Positions 46,857 through 58,689 of a DNA stretch of 64,000 bases are shown here, piece by piece; positions within the stretch are counted from its first letter, which is position 1, and each line of letters opens with the position of its first letter. The notes beneath the pieces were generated by a model, which saw nothing but the letters and a program-made list of their open reading frames with translations, was not told the origin of the DNA and ran no database searches. The DNA comes from Cepaea nemoralis (taxonomy: Eukaryota; Mollusca; Gastropoda; Stylommatophora; Helicidae). The translations under genes were made by a program, and so were the position numbers. The stretch spans positions 579,778 to 643,777 of the forward strand of contig JACEFZ010022384.1 in assembly GCA_014155875.1 (NCBI GenBank), read 5' to 3'.

Positions 46857-48362
46857 GATGACGAGGTCTCTCATTCTCCCGATGTGCCTCTCGTGTCTGG
46901 CCGTGCCAGTTCTGTGTTGGTTGACGAGGTCCCTCATTCCCCCGACGTGCCTCTCGTGTCTGGCCGTGCTAGTTCTGTGTTGGTTGACGAGGTCCTCTCA
47001 TTCTCCCGATGTGCCTCTCGTGTCTGGCCGTGCTAGTTCTGTGTTGGTTGACGAGGTCCCTCATTCTCCCGACGTGCATCTCGTGTCTGGCCGTGCCAGT
47101 TCTGTGTTGGTTGACGAGGTCCCTCATTCTCCCGACGTGCCTCTCGTGTCTGGCCGTGCTAGTTCTGTGTTGGTTGACGAGGTCCCTCATTCCTCCGACG
47201 TGCCTCTCGTGTCTGGCCGTGCTAGTTCTGTGTTGGTTGACGAGGTCCCTCATTCTCCCGATGTGCCTCTCGTGTCTGGCCGTGCTAGTTCTGTGTTGGT
47301 TGACGAGGTCCCTCATTCTCCCGACGTGCCTCTCGTGTCTGGCCGTGCTAGTTCTGTGTTGGTTGACGAGTTCCTTCATTCTCCCGACGTGCCTCTCGTG
47401 TCTGGCCGTGCTATTTCTGTGTTGGTTGACGAGGTCCCTCATTCCTCCGACGTGCCTCTCGTGTCTGGCCGTGCTAGTTCTGTGTGTTGACGAGGGTCCC
47501 TCATTCCCCCGACGTGCCTCTCGTGTCTGGCCGTGCTAGTTCTGTGTTGGTTGACGAGGTCCCTCATTCTCCCGATGTGCCTCTCGTGTCTGGCCGTGCT
47601 AGTTCTGTGTTGGTTGACGAGGTCCCTCATTCTCCCGACGTGCCTCTCGTGTCTGGCCGTGCCAGTTCTGTGTTGGTTGACGAGGTCCCTCATTCTCCCG
47701 ACGTGCCTCTCGTGTCTGGCCGTGCTAGTTCTGTGTTGGTTGACGAGGTCCCTCATTCCTCCGACGTGCCTCTCGTGTCTGGCCGTGCTAGTTCTGTGTT
47801 AGGTTGACGAGGTCCCTCATTCTCCCGATTGCCTCTCGTGTCTGGCCGTGCTAGTTCTGTGTTGGTTGACGAGGTCCCTCATTCTCCCGACGTGCCTCTC
47901 GGTGTCTGGCCGTGCTAGTTTCTGTGTTGGTTGACGAGTTCCTTCATTCTCCCGACGTGCCTCTCGTGTCTGGCCGTGCTATTTCTGTGTTTGTTGACGA
48001 GGTCCCTCATTCCTCCGACGTGCCTCTCGTGTCTGGCCGTGCTAGTTCTGTGTTGGTTGACGAGGTCCTCATTCTCCCGATGTGCCTCTCGTGTCTAGCC
48101 GTGCTAGTTCTGTGTTGGTTGACGAGTTCCTTCATTCTCCCGACGTTCCTCTCCGTGTCTGGGCCGTGCTTTTTCTGTGTTGGTTGACGAGGTCCCTCAT
48201 TCCTCCGACGTGCCTATCGTGTCTGGCCGTGCTAGTTCTGTGTTGGTTGATGAGGTCCCTCATTCTCCCGACGTGCCTCTCGTGTCCGGGCCGTGCTAGT
48301 TCTGTGGTTGGTTGATGAGGTCCCTCATTCTCCTGACGTGCCTCTCGTGTCCGGGCCGTGCC
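46857..48362. repeat. 63-bp minisatellite, ~24 copies
   Basis: The unit contains cgtgctagttctgtgttggt, tgacgaggtccctcattctc and ccgacgtgcctctcgtgtct ggc. Because 63 is divisible by three, frames stay open: SGRASSVLVDEVPHSPDVPL on plus and LVNQHRTSTARHERHVGRMR on minus. Right-hand copies contain single-base indels that break these frames. No start, splice or promoter context supports coding. Confidence 0.95.
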
Positions 48363-48967
48363 AGCTCCAACTTCCAAGCCTCTCATTCCAGACAGTAGTC
48401 TTTACCTTGAGCGCCGGTTGGATATTGCTATATGAACTGAGAAACATGGACCGTGGCTAATAGGCGATGAGGAAATTAAAGCTTTCGAAAATTGGGTCTT
48501 GGCGAAGACTAGGAATTCAGAAGCGTTGGACGTGTTTTCTGGAGTGGACAGAAAGACAAATAAACTCTGCTATAGAACAACTCGATATACAGAGTGTTAC
48601 TATTGAAACAAACATAAAGGACAGACAAAATAATTTGGCAATATCAGACGATATACCAATATACCGAATAAATAATGAATGGAAGCGCTGGAGATTAGCA
48701 TGGCCGAAAGCATAAAAGCGTTCGCTTTTACTGATTCGGTGCCACACAAAAAGTAGACTTGGACCAAACATGGTAGACAATCAAATGAACAAGTATTATA
48801 ATGTAAACTTCCGTTCACTGAACTTTTGAAATTGCGGAGAGAGCCACGAAACAAAACAAATACACGATGAGCCGGGGGATGGGCCCACGATATATCGTCC
48901 TTCTGTCCAAATGGGAGGTCACGTGTGGCGATATATTTAACTTTCGTCGGCACTGATTCAGTTAAAC
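48363..48967. other. non-coding, no feature recognised
   Basis: Overlapping short frames on both strands show no family or domain. Confidence 0.4.
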
Positions 48968-49372
48968 TTACTAGAGGAGCGGCTGGCCGAGTGCTAGAAT
49001 GCCGAATTCTCCTTCGGAGACCCGGGTTCGAATCATCGGTAAGGCGTGGAGTTTTTTCTGTTGGGGAAACATAAAGCTATAACCTGCACAGTTCGCGGCG
49101 ACTGCGCTAGGCCAGGCGGCCTTCAATTCCTCAGACTCAAGACCCCCATGGCATACATCGCAGAGGTACTATATTGGCAGTAAATGAATAGTTTGTGGCA
49201 GCTGATGGGTGGTTTAGCAGTTCAGCCCTTACACTGTTTTGTTGAACTAGAATGCTGACTTAACGGTAGTAGGGAAAGCTAATCCACACGCAACTCCCCA
49301 GTAGAGGCAACTACTAGTAATGGTAGCACGTGTATGGACTACGTTTAAGTTCAAAACCAGCTAATAAACTGG
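48968..49372 (+). mobile_element. SINE-C copy 2, full length
   Basis: The tRNA-Leu/Ser-like head has ggctggccgagtgctagaat (A box) and acccgggttcgaatcatcg (B box). The 3' part includes gggaaagctaatccacacgc and agcacgtgtatggactacgt, matching 10.9-11.0 kb. Confidence 0.8.
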
Positions 49373-49404
49373 AAGAATTGACGGCCACAGATTTAAAGAT
49401 GTTT

Positions 49405-49606
49405 AAAACCCACCGTCTCTGTGGCTAAGGAGCTTGCGAACGCGGTTTGTGAGCCCGTATACCGCGGGTTCGAACACGGCAGTGCTGGTTTTTTCGAAGC
49501 AATGGCAAACTACTGAACGTAACAGCTTGCCTAGTACAGCCAACAGCAGCTGAAAATGCTGGTGTTGACTGTAACGTCCCGTAAGGGATACGCAATAAAA
49601 AATTTT
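49405..49606 (+). mobile_element. SINE-E copy 3
   Basis: The head is gtctctgtggctaaggagct with B box gcgggttcgaacacgg; the body has gcaatggcaaactactgaac and aacagcagctgaaaatgctg; the tail is ggatacgcaataaaaaattt. Confidence 0.85.
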
Positions 49607-49789
49607 TTAATTAAGACGTAAACAGACAGAAAGCATCAAGATATGGTCTGAACCCGGGCTGGCAGAATGTAGAACAACAAACCACGGAAACCAAGACCTG
49701 TATGTAACAGGGACTTGCTGTGGGCATTTGGAATGTTAGGAATATTGTGTAAGCGTGTGTGCACGGAAGAAATGGTGGACGAGAGCTAG

Positions 49790-49875
49790 CATGGAACGCC
49801 TAGTCCGACCGCACCCATGCCATTTTCAGCGGCCTAATGTCTTGACCGTTACACCAACGCGCCTGCTGTATACAG
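49790..49875 (-). mobile_element. tRNA-like SINE head, orphan
   Basis: The minus strand has gcgcgttggtgtaacggtca, an A-box-like sequence, followed by gacattaggccgctgaaaat. No clear B box or second copy was found. Confidence 0.35.
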
Positions 49876-49879
49876 CCAG

Positions 49880-50130
49880 TGCTCAAAGTGAAGACGATTG
49901 TAGCTTTTGTAGCGATTGTAGGCGTTCATGTCTCTCATCACAGATCTCGGTCGTTGGTGTTCTGGATCACTCTGGCTGCTGATATTATTCCATGCAACCG
50001 TCTCAATCTATCCAGCATAATTTCTCTTGGTCGACCTCTTCCTCTCATTCCCCTCGATCTTTCTAGTCGCACGATGTTCTCCAGTGCCTATCTTCTCATC
50101 ACATGACCAAATGTCACACGTTTCTCTTGA
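49880..50130 (-). mobile_element. LINE C-terminal fragment, inverted
   Basis: The minus strand reads ttggtcatgtgatgagaaga, gagaacatcgtgcgactaga, ggtcgaccaagagaaattat and ggatagattgagacggttgc: the HVMRR, GRPR and LDRLRRLHG blocks of the LINE type at 17.0 kb. Confidence 0.75.
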
Positions 50131-51260
50131 TGATAATATCACGAAGTTCTTACGATGATATGCTCATGATATTATTGTGTGATGGTCGTTGTCTAGGTAA
50201 CGATACTCATGGTGTGTCAATGGAGATATCTGTCTTGCAATGTAACTCACCCCCGCAGTGCATATTCACCAGGCATTAAACAAGATTCCGTTGGCGCACA
50301 TAATCCTTTATTACAGGAAATAAGACGGGACAAACGGAACAGGTTTATACATCCAGAAACATAACGTAATCCATAGAATATAAATATCCTCCTGCACAAT
50401 TTAACCAGCACACATCAATGCCTTCTCACGGCTGGCTTCTAATCTCAATCCACAAGACAGGTAATCCAGCTACTATCCACGGGCTGGATCTCCCACAATA
50501 CAACCCCACACTTGGGTTGGAGCCACTGCTCAACTATAGAACCCACTCTGGGTTTAGGCCTACACTCAATACAGAACCCACTCTGGGTTCAGGCCTGTCT
50601 TCACAACTCGGAGAACAACACAACACGGAGCTCTCTCTTAAACGACCTGACCCGCAGTCGGTCTCTTCTCTCACTGCCTTTTCAGTCTCCTTACTTCACA
50701 CAACACACAACTCTCTTCGGACCCATCCCCCCGCCCCCCCCCACCCTGGGGATTTCACTCATATCCGCCCCTTTATTTCTGAGGGTTGATTGTTTTCCTC
50801 GTAGCCAGGTCAGTCACTTTACTGTCTCCCACTCTCATCTCCATTCTTCCTCCTACCCGGTCACTCAACTCAATGTCAGTGACCCAGGCTTATGTCACCA
50901 AAGAAAGCTGTTTATCTCTTTCTTTTTGTATATATTCATGAATAATAAACATGAATAGATACATTAAAACTCACAACAGAGAGAATGCGCCAATCCTACA
51001 CTATACATAAGAAAATCATCAGCCTTCCAGAATTATCTGCCAATAAAGCCAATGTTAATCACATTCTGGATTTAACGGCTGCTAGCTGGTGGAAATGCAC
51101 CCATCTTGTCTCTATCCCTTACACTTACTCGACGACATTCTCGTGTTATTGCCGTGCTGCAGCTATTGATTGCTCGAGAGCAGATCATGACATCCAGAAA
51201 TCAATTACGGCATGTAGAGTAGAGCATGCCGCCACACAACTCTAGGCCAGTCTGCTAACC
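50131..51260. other. non-coding; ~40-bp repeat x3 and C-rich run
   Basis: Copies of acccactctgggtttaggcc lie at 50505-50610. A C-rich run lies at 50723-50741. No supported gene. Confidence 0.5.
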
Positions 51261-51261
51261 G

Positions 51262-51342
51262 TCTGTGAGAGTGTGTGAGTGTGTGTGTGTGCGTGTGTGT
51301 GTGTGTGTGTGAGTGTGTGTGTGTGAGTGTGTGTGTGTGCGA

Positions 51343-51373
<31 letters not shown>

Positions 51374-51568
51374 AGAGTGTGTGTGTGTGTGCGAGTGTGT
51401 GTGTGCGAGTGTGTGTGTGTGCGAGTGTGTGTGTGTGAGTGTGTGTGAGTGTGTGTGTGTGTGAGTGTGTGTGAGTGAGTGTGTGTGTGAGTGTGTGTGT
51501 GTGTGAGTGTGTGTGTGAGTGTGTGTGTGAGTGTGTGTGTGAGTGTGTGTGAGTGTGTGTGTGTGTGC
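51262..51568. repeat. (GT)n with interspersed GA
   Basis: About 300 bp of gtgtgtgagtgtgtg-type DNA. Its minus-strand frame (THTHSHT) is an artefact. Confidence 0.97.
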
Positions 51569-51712
51569 CTACGACTTTTTAGCGCGCTGCCGTGTGTATG
51601 TGAGTGTCTGCTGTAGCTGCACAATGGAATTGTTGGTTGTTTATGTTTGGTTAGAAGTTGTAATCATCGATAAGCTTCAGTGAAGTGGGGTATTTTTGTC
51701 TACCTGATCACT

Positions 51713-51725
51713 CTGCTCTCTCTCT

Positions 51726-51770
<45 letters not shown>

Positions 51771-51782
51771 CTCTCTCTCTCG
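51713..51782. repeat. (CT)n microsatellite
   Basis: About 70 bp of ct with two gct interruptions. Confidence 0.97.
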
Positions 51783-51837
51783 TGTGCGTTATAGAACACA
51801 CTCTATAGTTCTGCGTTGTGTGGGTGGATGGTTGTAT

Positions 51838-52075
51838 GTATATCCCTTGCCGATAAGCATGGGCTGTTGTAGTTCGCCATCTCACGCGAGCACCCAAGTC
51901 TAGGATCAGTTCTGTGTTCATGTCCCAACCATGCCATGTTTTCAGGCCATCCAGAGATACCCATCCCCCTGTCCTTCCCTGACTCTCCTCCCATCAAGTT
52001 GCCAACCGTCACAAAGTTCTCAAGTTCGCTTTTCCTCACAACGCGCCCAAACAAAATCGTATCTGTATACATCTA
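51838..52075 (-). mobile_element. LINE 3' fragment, diverged (ATGG)n family, inverted
   Basis: The minus strand has gaactttgtgacggttggca, ctggatggcctgaaaacatg and gggacatgaacacagaactg, a diverged version of the end at 10 kb. Confidence 0.7.
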
Positions 52076-52614
52076 ACCCCTCCAGCCACGTACGGTATTC
52101 ATTTGTTTCTAGAAGGGCTGTCTCATTCGTTTTCTGTCCGTCCATGGTACCCCTTCCACTGTCCCCATATCTCCGCACATCTGAAATTTCAGTACTGGTC
52201 TTGTACACCCCTCAAATTCTTAGCTTGGAGGAGGGCAACACAGTCCCGTGGAGATGTTATTTCGTAACCGCATTACATCTCTTGGAGAGTGAAATTCGAC
52301 ACGTAGCCTTCTCGGACAAGGGCGAAATAAGCAGGTCTCGTGTGCAAGTTGTAGGACATTAAAATCCCAGGCAGTTGACATCGCAGAGTAGACCGTAAAC
52401 CGCCGCACTGGCAAAAATTGTTAGGAAATAAAACCCGTTAACCTTGGACGGAATCTGAATGGAGGAAGCACGCCTTGCACAATGCGTGGCGATATCGGAT
52501 ACACTGACCTTGAGGCGCATGAATAGTTGTGACTGCACTCCATCAAAAAGAGGAACTAAGAAGAAAGAAGCAAAGAGAGGATGCTCAACTATAGGGAGGG
52601 AGGGAGAGACTGAG

Positions 52615-52615
<1 letters not shown>
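52076..52615. other. non-coding, no feature recognised
   Basis: No supported gene or repeat family. Confidence 0.4.
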
Positions 52616-52617
<2 letters not shown>

Positions 52618-52659
<42 letters not shown>

Positions 52660-52667
52660 GAGAGAGG

Positions 52668-52701
<34 letters not shown>
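52618..52701. repeat. (GA)n microsatellite
   Basis: About 84 bp of ga with gga interruptions. Confidence 0.97.
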
Positions 52702-52703
<2 letters not shown>

Positions 52704-53149
52704 TTTCATGCAGGGGCGGCTTTTGCGTAGTTTTTGGCCTTGAGGGTACTAGTTTCAAATTTCCCCTGAAACAGGATTTGTTTTGCGATCATATGGCTCC
52801 AAGGTCGATATCCAACCATATGGATAAAAGTACCAAACATTATTTTGGTGGTGAGGGCGGCTGAATGTGTTACTGACCCCATTACCCATTGCACGCCATT
52901 TGGTGAAGAAAATGCGACCAAGGCACCATGTCCCAGTTATACCACCATGTACTGTCTTACCTCTCGGTGTGTCTGTCTCTCTGTCTCTCTCATCTCCTCT
53001 CCCTCCTTCCTTTCCTCTCTCTCCAATCTTTCTCTGCTCTGCGCCCCCCCCCCCCCCTCCCGGCTGCCTGGCCACCCATCATTTGAGCTTGCAGAATTTA
53101 GATTGTTCATATATTTAAAAAAAGAAATTATTATTTGGCCCTCATCGAA
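52702..53149. other. non-coding; poly-C run
   Basis: A run of 14 C lies at 53044-53057, next to CT-rich DNA. No gene is supported. Confidence 0.45.
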
Positions 53150-53285
53150 GTAACAAGATGTGAGTAGAGACTAGCGGGAGCACTAGACATCATAACAATT
53201 GAAAGCTATAGTTACCGATCGGGATTCGAACTGTCACCCTCCAAATAACGACAGCGCTTCGCTGCAGGACAGTGTACTTCGACGC
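53150..53285 (-). mobile_element. SINE-D copy
   Basis: The minus strand has catgcgtcgaagtacactgt, gcagcgaagcgctgtcgtta, the B-box-like cagttcgaatcccga and gatgtctagtgctcccgcta. Confidence 0.72.
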
Positions 53286-53407
53286 ATGACCAAATGAAGA
53301 AATCAGGGTTAAAGTGGGGGTTATAGCTGCACTAGATTTTATTAGAAGGCAGCAAGTCAAAATGGTTTATGCAAGTAGGTTACCAACTAACAGTATATCA
53401 CAACAGC

Positions 53408-53572
53408 AATGTTGTACAGACAAGAGGGAAGCAGAGGAAGAGGCCGACCACGTAAACGAGGGACGCAGGGAATAGAGTCCATGGGAATATCGATATCAAG
53501 AAACACTCCGCTGTTTATTCTTCACCTCGACACTGGCAAGGTACAGAGGAACATGATGAGATGAGATGAGAG
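53408..53572 (+). mobile_element. 3' end of a retroelement shared with 43.9 kb
   Basis: ggaagaggccgaccacgtaa, atagagtccatgggaat and gctgtttattcttcacctcg, ending in gatgagatgagatgag. Confidence 0.65.
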
Positions 53573-53599
53573 GTCGGCATTCATTGCAGTAGAGCAAAG

Positions 53600-53682
53600 A
53601 AATTTAGATTAGAGGACGTACTAGATAATAATAACAATGCATAGTTATTGTGACCACTGGGATTGGAACCTGTCGCTTCTAA
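53600..53682 (-). mobile_element. SINE-D fragment
   Basis: agaggacgtactagataata and gggattggaacctgtcgctt match the middle of SINE-D, inverted. Confidence 0.6.
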
Positions 53683-53694
53683 AGGAATGTAATG

Positions 53695-53974
53695 TATGTT
53701 CCTGTACATCATACTATTTATAGATTGTAACGTATTACTTCTCTACAGCACATTGTGTCTGTGTATATATGTTCTACTTCTCTACAGCACATTGTCTGTG
53801 TATATATGTTCTACTTATCTAAGTCAGACTATTTCAAGATTGCAGTATATTACGTCTCTACAGCACATTGTGTCTGTGTATATAGGTTCTACTTAACCAA
53901 GTCAGACTATTTCTAGATTTCAATATATTACGTCTCTACAGCACATTGAGTCTGGGTATAAATGTTTTACTTCT
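53695..53974. repeat. irregular ~45-95-bp repeat
   Basis: Four copies of tctctacagcacattgtgtc and gtgtatatatgttctactt; two of the spacers also repeat aagtcagactatttc. SINE-B was inserted at its right end. Confidence 0.85.
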
Positions 53975-54394
53975 GTGGGGGTGGGGGGGGGGGGGGGGCT
54001 GTGTGGTCTCGGGGTATGGTGTCCGCCTCGAGTGCTGTAGGTCCCGGGTTCAAGCCCCGGTGAGGACTGGGATTTATTTCACGTGGACTTCTAGTAATAA
54101 AATTTGCCCTGGTCTCTGGGTAGCGAGATCGGCGCCCGTGTGTATTGTTGCGCACGTAAAAAAATTCCCTTGGCAGTTGGAAATCGAAAAAGAGTAGCCT
54201 AACTGGCGCTGCCCGGGCAAAATTTCGAAGTTAAAAATCTACCCAAAGTATTTCAGATCCTCGCCGGTGCTACGGAGTTCGTGCACTGAGCTGAGTTTCT
54301 CCAGACTCAAGGTTTGAGTTAGTAGGAGAACGGAGCACTTATGGGTTGCACCCGTGTGCCGTGATGTTGATCCATCGACTACACTAACTAAATT
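53975..54394 (+). mobile_element. SINE-B copy 2, full length
   Basis: After a G-run come the head tgtgtggtctcggggtatgg, B box gggttcaagccccgg, the body with cttctagtaataaaatttgc and gccggtgctacggagttcgt, and the tail gagcacttatgggttgcacc, then gtgatgttgatccatcgact and actaacta. The flanks aatgttttacttct (53961-53974) and aatgtttctacttct (54395-54409) form a near-perfect target-site duplication. Confidence 0.92.
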
Positions 54395-54409
54395 AATGTT
54401 TCTACTTCT

Positions 54410-55679
54410 CACATCACACTGTGTATAAAATGTTAAACTGATCTACTTCAGATTGTTATAATTGTACAGTGCTATTTTCTACGTCCATAATCAGATGAGG
54501 TTGTAACCCAATCACCCCCACATATCGTCACTTGTTTCTAGTTGAATGCATGATCTCTGTACGCCATATGTTTTACGCGCGGACAACCAGACAACAGATA
54601 AGGGCACCAGACAGTCTAGTATCATGATATGAAAACGATGCCGCGCGGCACGAGTTGATAAAGAAAGCAGCCTTGAGTGTCAGTACTGGGGAGAGAGATG
54701 ACGGCCATTGCATGTGTGGCGCAGGATTTATGAGGATGGAGAGAAGACAGCTGTATAATATGACCACAGGTGGTGTATAGAGTATCAGATGTTACAGAGT
54801 GAAAGTCATGGCGGAATTAAAATGATTGCGTCATATGGACTCTTTATATCACATCTCTATTCCTGGGCCTAGATCTTCCCTCTTCTTTCTTTCTTTTTCT
54901 TTCTTTCTTTCTTTCTCATGTCTTCTTTTTTCCACCTCGATACAGACGTAGGCGTGTTGGTGTAGTTGATAGAGGTCTGCATTGATAAATTTCAACCCTA
55001 GATCCATAACAGGTTCCTGCTTCGGGGCATGTTTGTGTGCTTAAATGAAGACTTTTGTCAGTACTTCATTTTTAATTCAGCGGAAACAAATCGCGTAGTT
55101 ATTTTTAGCACTGACCAATATCTGATGGGATCGTCGATTTTCAGAATAGGATATCGGGAATTCACTTTGTAGTCGGTCGACAAGTGTCTTTGCAGCAAGA
55201 TATACCCATAACCGCATGTCATTGTCTTCGTAAACTGTCACCCAGATATACACCTTAGATAAGTGCAGACAGATGGGACATACACAAGATAAGATGAGTA
55301 GCACAATATATGGATATACACTCTGACGAACAGTGAGGGCCCTCTGGGCCCAGAAACATTTATTGCATCCATCGATCGATCTAGCAGTCCATCACACACT
55401 CAACCGGAAGTGATCGACAACACATTCAATGTATATGATTCTTAATTTCAATAAATACATTACACAATAACACTTGCTTGCCTTCTATTTGCGAAAGCAA
55501 ACCCCAAAACACAAGTTGCACAGTATATCAACACACCTCTACACCCACTATGGAATCAGCCTGATGTCACATTATTCCCGGGAACTCCCGGAATTCCGTT
55601 GTTTGCGGTGAATTAAAAATTGAAGTACCTTTTGTCGAGACGTTCATTTATTTGCTTCTTGTCATTTAGCGAGCTTCCA
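54410..55679. other. non-coding; (TTTC)n and weak tRNA-like scrap
   Basis: A tttc/ttct tract lies at 54883-54917. gtgttggtgtagttgataga near 54956 and caggttcctgcttcg near 55010 faintly resemble A and B boxes. No gene is supported. Confidence 0.45.
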
Positions 55680-56040
55680 ATGTATGTGAGGGTTGGGGAT
55701 GTGTGTTTGGCTGGGTGGTTTGGCTGTGTGAGTGTGGGTTGGTAGATGGGAGATGTATGTGTTGATGGATGGGTGGGGGATGTGTAGGTGTGAGTGGTTG
55801 TGGGATGAGTACGTGAGTGGATAAATTTGTGTGGGGGATGAATGTATGTGTGGGGGATGTGTGTGTGTGGGGAGATGTGTGTTGGTGGGGGATGTGTGTG
55901 GGGGTATATGTGGGTGGTGGGTGTGTGTGGATGGGAGGTGTGTGTTTGGCTGGGTGGTTGGGGGTGTGTAGGTTGGTGGTGGAGGATATGTGAGTGGGTG
56001 TTTGTGGGTGGAGGATAGGTGTGTGGGTGGGGGTGAGACA
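55680..56040. repeat. G/T-rich asymmetric tract, left block
   Basis: Almost no C on the plus strand, with irregular gtgggggatgtgtgtgtggg units. The long minus-strand frame of His/Thr/Pro (HTHPPPTH) follows from base composition. Confidence 0.9.
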
Positions 56041-56400
56041 ACGAGATAGTTAGTGTGTGTGAAAGAAACAAAAACAAAAACAAAAAAGAGAGATAGAAAG
56101 GGTTGAGCGCATGTATGTCACTTGAAGTGCTATTCCATATTTTTTTCTGTATACTCATCATACATATGTTTACTGCCACTTGATTTTCTAACACATACTA
56201 ACAAAAATTTGTGCAATGCTTATTCCATCATGTTTATGTCAATTTTAGGAATCAACTTATTGTATCGCATCACTATTTTTTTACGCTACACCATGTATGT
56301 GCATAATTTGCTCTCCATTTTTTACATTTTTGTGAGAATGCTCACGATAATCGTCAGTGTAGGTGTGTGTTAAGTGTGGGAGTTTGTTCACATTAGCTTC
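56041..56400. other. AT-rich spacer between G/T tracts
   Basis: No recognised feature. Confidence 0.5.
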
Positions 56401-56404
56401 ACTG

Positions 56405-57612
56405 ATTATTTGAGGCATTATGTGTGTGTCTAGATATGAGGATTGTGTTTGTGTTGGGGGATGAGTTTGTGGGTGAGGGTATGTGTGTGGGTGAGGGTAT
56501 TGTGTGTGGCTGGGGGTATTGTGTGTGGCTGGGTGGGAGGGTGGAGAGATGTGTTCGTGGTTGGGGGAATATGCGTGTTGATGAGAGATGTTTCTGGGTG
56601 GAAATGTGAATGGGTCGGTGGGGTTGTCAGTATGGGCTAGGGATGTGTGTGAGTGGGTGGGGTAATGGGGGTGTGGATGTGTGGGTGGGGATGTGTGTAG
56701 GGGGTGTGAGGGATGTGTGTATGGGTTGGGGGATGGGTGTGGCTGATGTGTATATGGATGGAAGAGGTGTGTGGGTTGGGCATGTGTGTGTGGGTCGGTG
56801 TTTGTGTGTGGGTGAGGGAATGTGTGGATAGGGAGTTATGTGTGGATAGGGAGTTATGTGTGGATTGTGGAGGTGTGTGAGTGGGTGGGTGGGAGAGGTG
56901 TGTTGGAGTAGGGAAGAAGTGTGTGGGTGGGGAAATGTGTGCTTGTGGGGATGTCAGTGGGTGGGTGGGAAGTGTGGGATGTGTGGATATGTGTGGGGGA
57001 TGTGTAGGTGGGTGCGGGAGATGAGTGTGTTGGTGAGTGAGGGATGTGCGTATGGATGGGGCGTGTGGGTGGGTGAGGGATGTGTGGGAGGAGGATATGT
57101 GTTTGGGATGGTGTGTTTGCCTCGGTGTTGGTGGGTAGTGGGATGTGTGGGTATTGGCGGGTAGGGGATATGTGGGTGTTGATAGGTGGGGGTGTGTGTG
57201 GGGATGTGTGTTTGCGTGGGATATGTGTGTGTTGGTGGGTGAATGTGTGTCGGTGGGGGATGTGTGTGTGGGTGGTTGTGAAATGTGTGGGTGGGCCGGG
57301 AAATGTTTGCGTGGATGGAAAGATGGGTGGTTGATGTGTGAGTGGGTGAGGGATATGTGTGTGTTGGTGCGGGATGTGCGTGTGTGAGGGGTATGTGTGT
57401 GTGGTTGGAGGGTGTGTGGGTGGGTGGAGCATGTGTATGTGGGTGGGTGCGAGATGTATGGGTTGGTGGCGGGATCTGTAAGTGGGTGGAGGGATGAGTG
57501 GGGGATGTGTGGTGGGTGGGGGATGTGTGGGTATGGGTGAGTGATGTATGAGTAGGTGAGGGATGTGTATGTGGGTTGGTGCGGGATGTGTGTGTGGGAG
57601 GATGGATGTGTC
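56405..57612. repeat. G/T-rich asymmetric tract, right block (1.2 kb)
   Basis: The plus strand is made of variants such as gtgggtgggggatgtgtg with many GGG/GGGG runs spaced a few bases apart and hardly any C. The period is irregular, ~22-40 bp. It is a candidate for G-quadruplex formation. Minus-strand frames of up to 351 codons are compositional. Confidence 0.92.
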
Positions 57613-58273
57613 ACATAACATGAGAATATGCATTGTTTATGCTTACAACATTCATTTGACAATGTTTTTTTCCACCTATGTGAATGCATCATGCCACTGG
57701 AAATGCATCATGCACTGTTAATGAACGAAAGATGAGTGATTGGAAGGGCTGAATGTAAGACGGGCCTACGCGCCCAATGTGTTACCCTTTGAAAATAAAG
57801 ATAAAGATAAAGTGTGTGCGTGTGCTTGCTTGCGTTTTTTTTTTCGCTATCAGCTCGAAGCAGCCATCCCTATTGCCGATAATATTTTTTTTTTTAAACC
57901 TCTGGAACTGTGTTTCGACTACTTATCTTTTAGTGTTCTAACTTACGTCATTTGTTTCTTCATAAAATCTCATTCTTCTGTGCATTATGTCACTCCCTTT
58001 GCGTCGCCCCCCTCCTCTCCCCCCCCCCCCCCCCCCCCCCCCCCGAAGCCTGCTGCGTGATACGTTGTCCTCATGTGGCCTTTCTGTTTACGAGAACATA
58101 TACATCGGACCGCATACACCCGCTGTCACCAGTTATCCAAAATGTGACTGATTCGGTCACCAGGATTATTAATGATGCTGGGCCCTAATTATACCTTCTC
58201 TTCTGAGGTTGAAAGAGGTAGAGTTAATGGGGGAAAAAAAGACATACCACATATTGGACAAATGTGGGAACTT
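57613..58273. other. non-coding; 26-nt poly-C run
   Basis: The longest homopolymer of the window, C at 58019-58044. No gene is supported. Confidence 0.6.
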
Positions 58274-58683
58274 GAATAACGAAGACACAAACCATAGATT
58301 GTACGATTTATTGCCTGGCATATTTCGCTGCATCTCGTCAGGGACATACTGCAGAAGTCACACAACACCTGACCAGTTGCAGTGAAATTTTTTTTTTCGC
58401 GTTTCCATCCAGAAGCAAATACCTGGATGGCTTGGCCTCGTGGCATGGTCGAGACAGAAACACTGAGCATATCCACGACTCTGGTGATCGAGTGAGATGG
58501 CAAAACATGACCGCCCACGCTTACCGGCATGGCACATGATGGATGGATGGATCCTGTTTCAGGATATTGCGGTCAACATCAGCATCTCTCAGCTGTATGT
58601 TGATTCCTATGCTAGATTACGCTCATCAGTGAAATATGCCAGGCAATAAATCGTACAATCTATGGTTCGTGTCTTCGTTATTC
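58274..58683. repeat. 52-bp inverted repeat around a 306-bp centre
   Basis: The left arm 58274-58325 (gaataacgaagacacaaacc to ctggcatattt) and right arm 58632-58683 (aaatatgccaggcaataaat to cttcgttattc) are reverse complements with one mismatch in 52. The centre holds the LINE 3' fragment at 58412-58551. This could be the ends of a non-autonomous transposon or a fold-back of unknown origin. Confidence 0.88.
58412..58551 (+). mobile_element. LINE 3' fragment, (ATGG)n family
   Basis: aagcaaatacctggatggct, tggcatggtcgagacagaaa and aacatgaccgcccacgctta, ending in (atgg)n. Only ~140 bp of the LINE are present, inside the inverted repeat. Confidence 0.88.
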
Positions 58684-58689
58684 AAATGT

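Noticed and set aside
55613..57692. Minus-strand frames of 193 and 351 codons rich in His, Thr and Pro
   Set aside because: They follow from the C-free G/T tract; composition is uniform and no domain or Met context is present.
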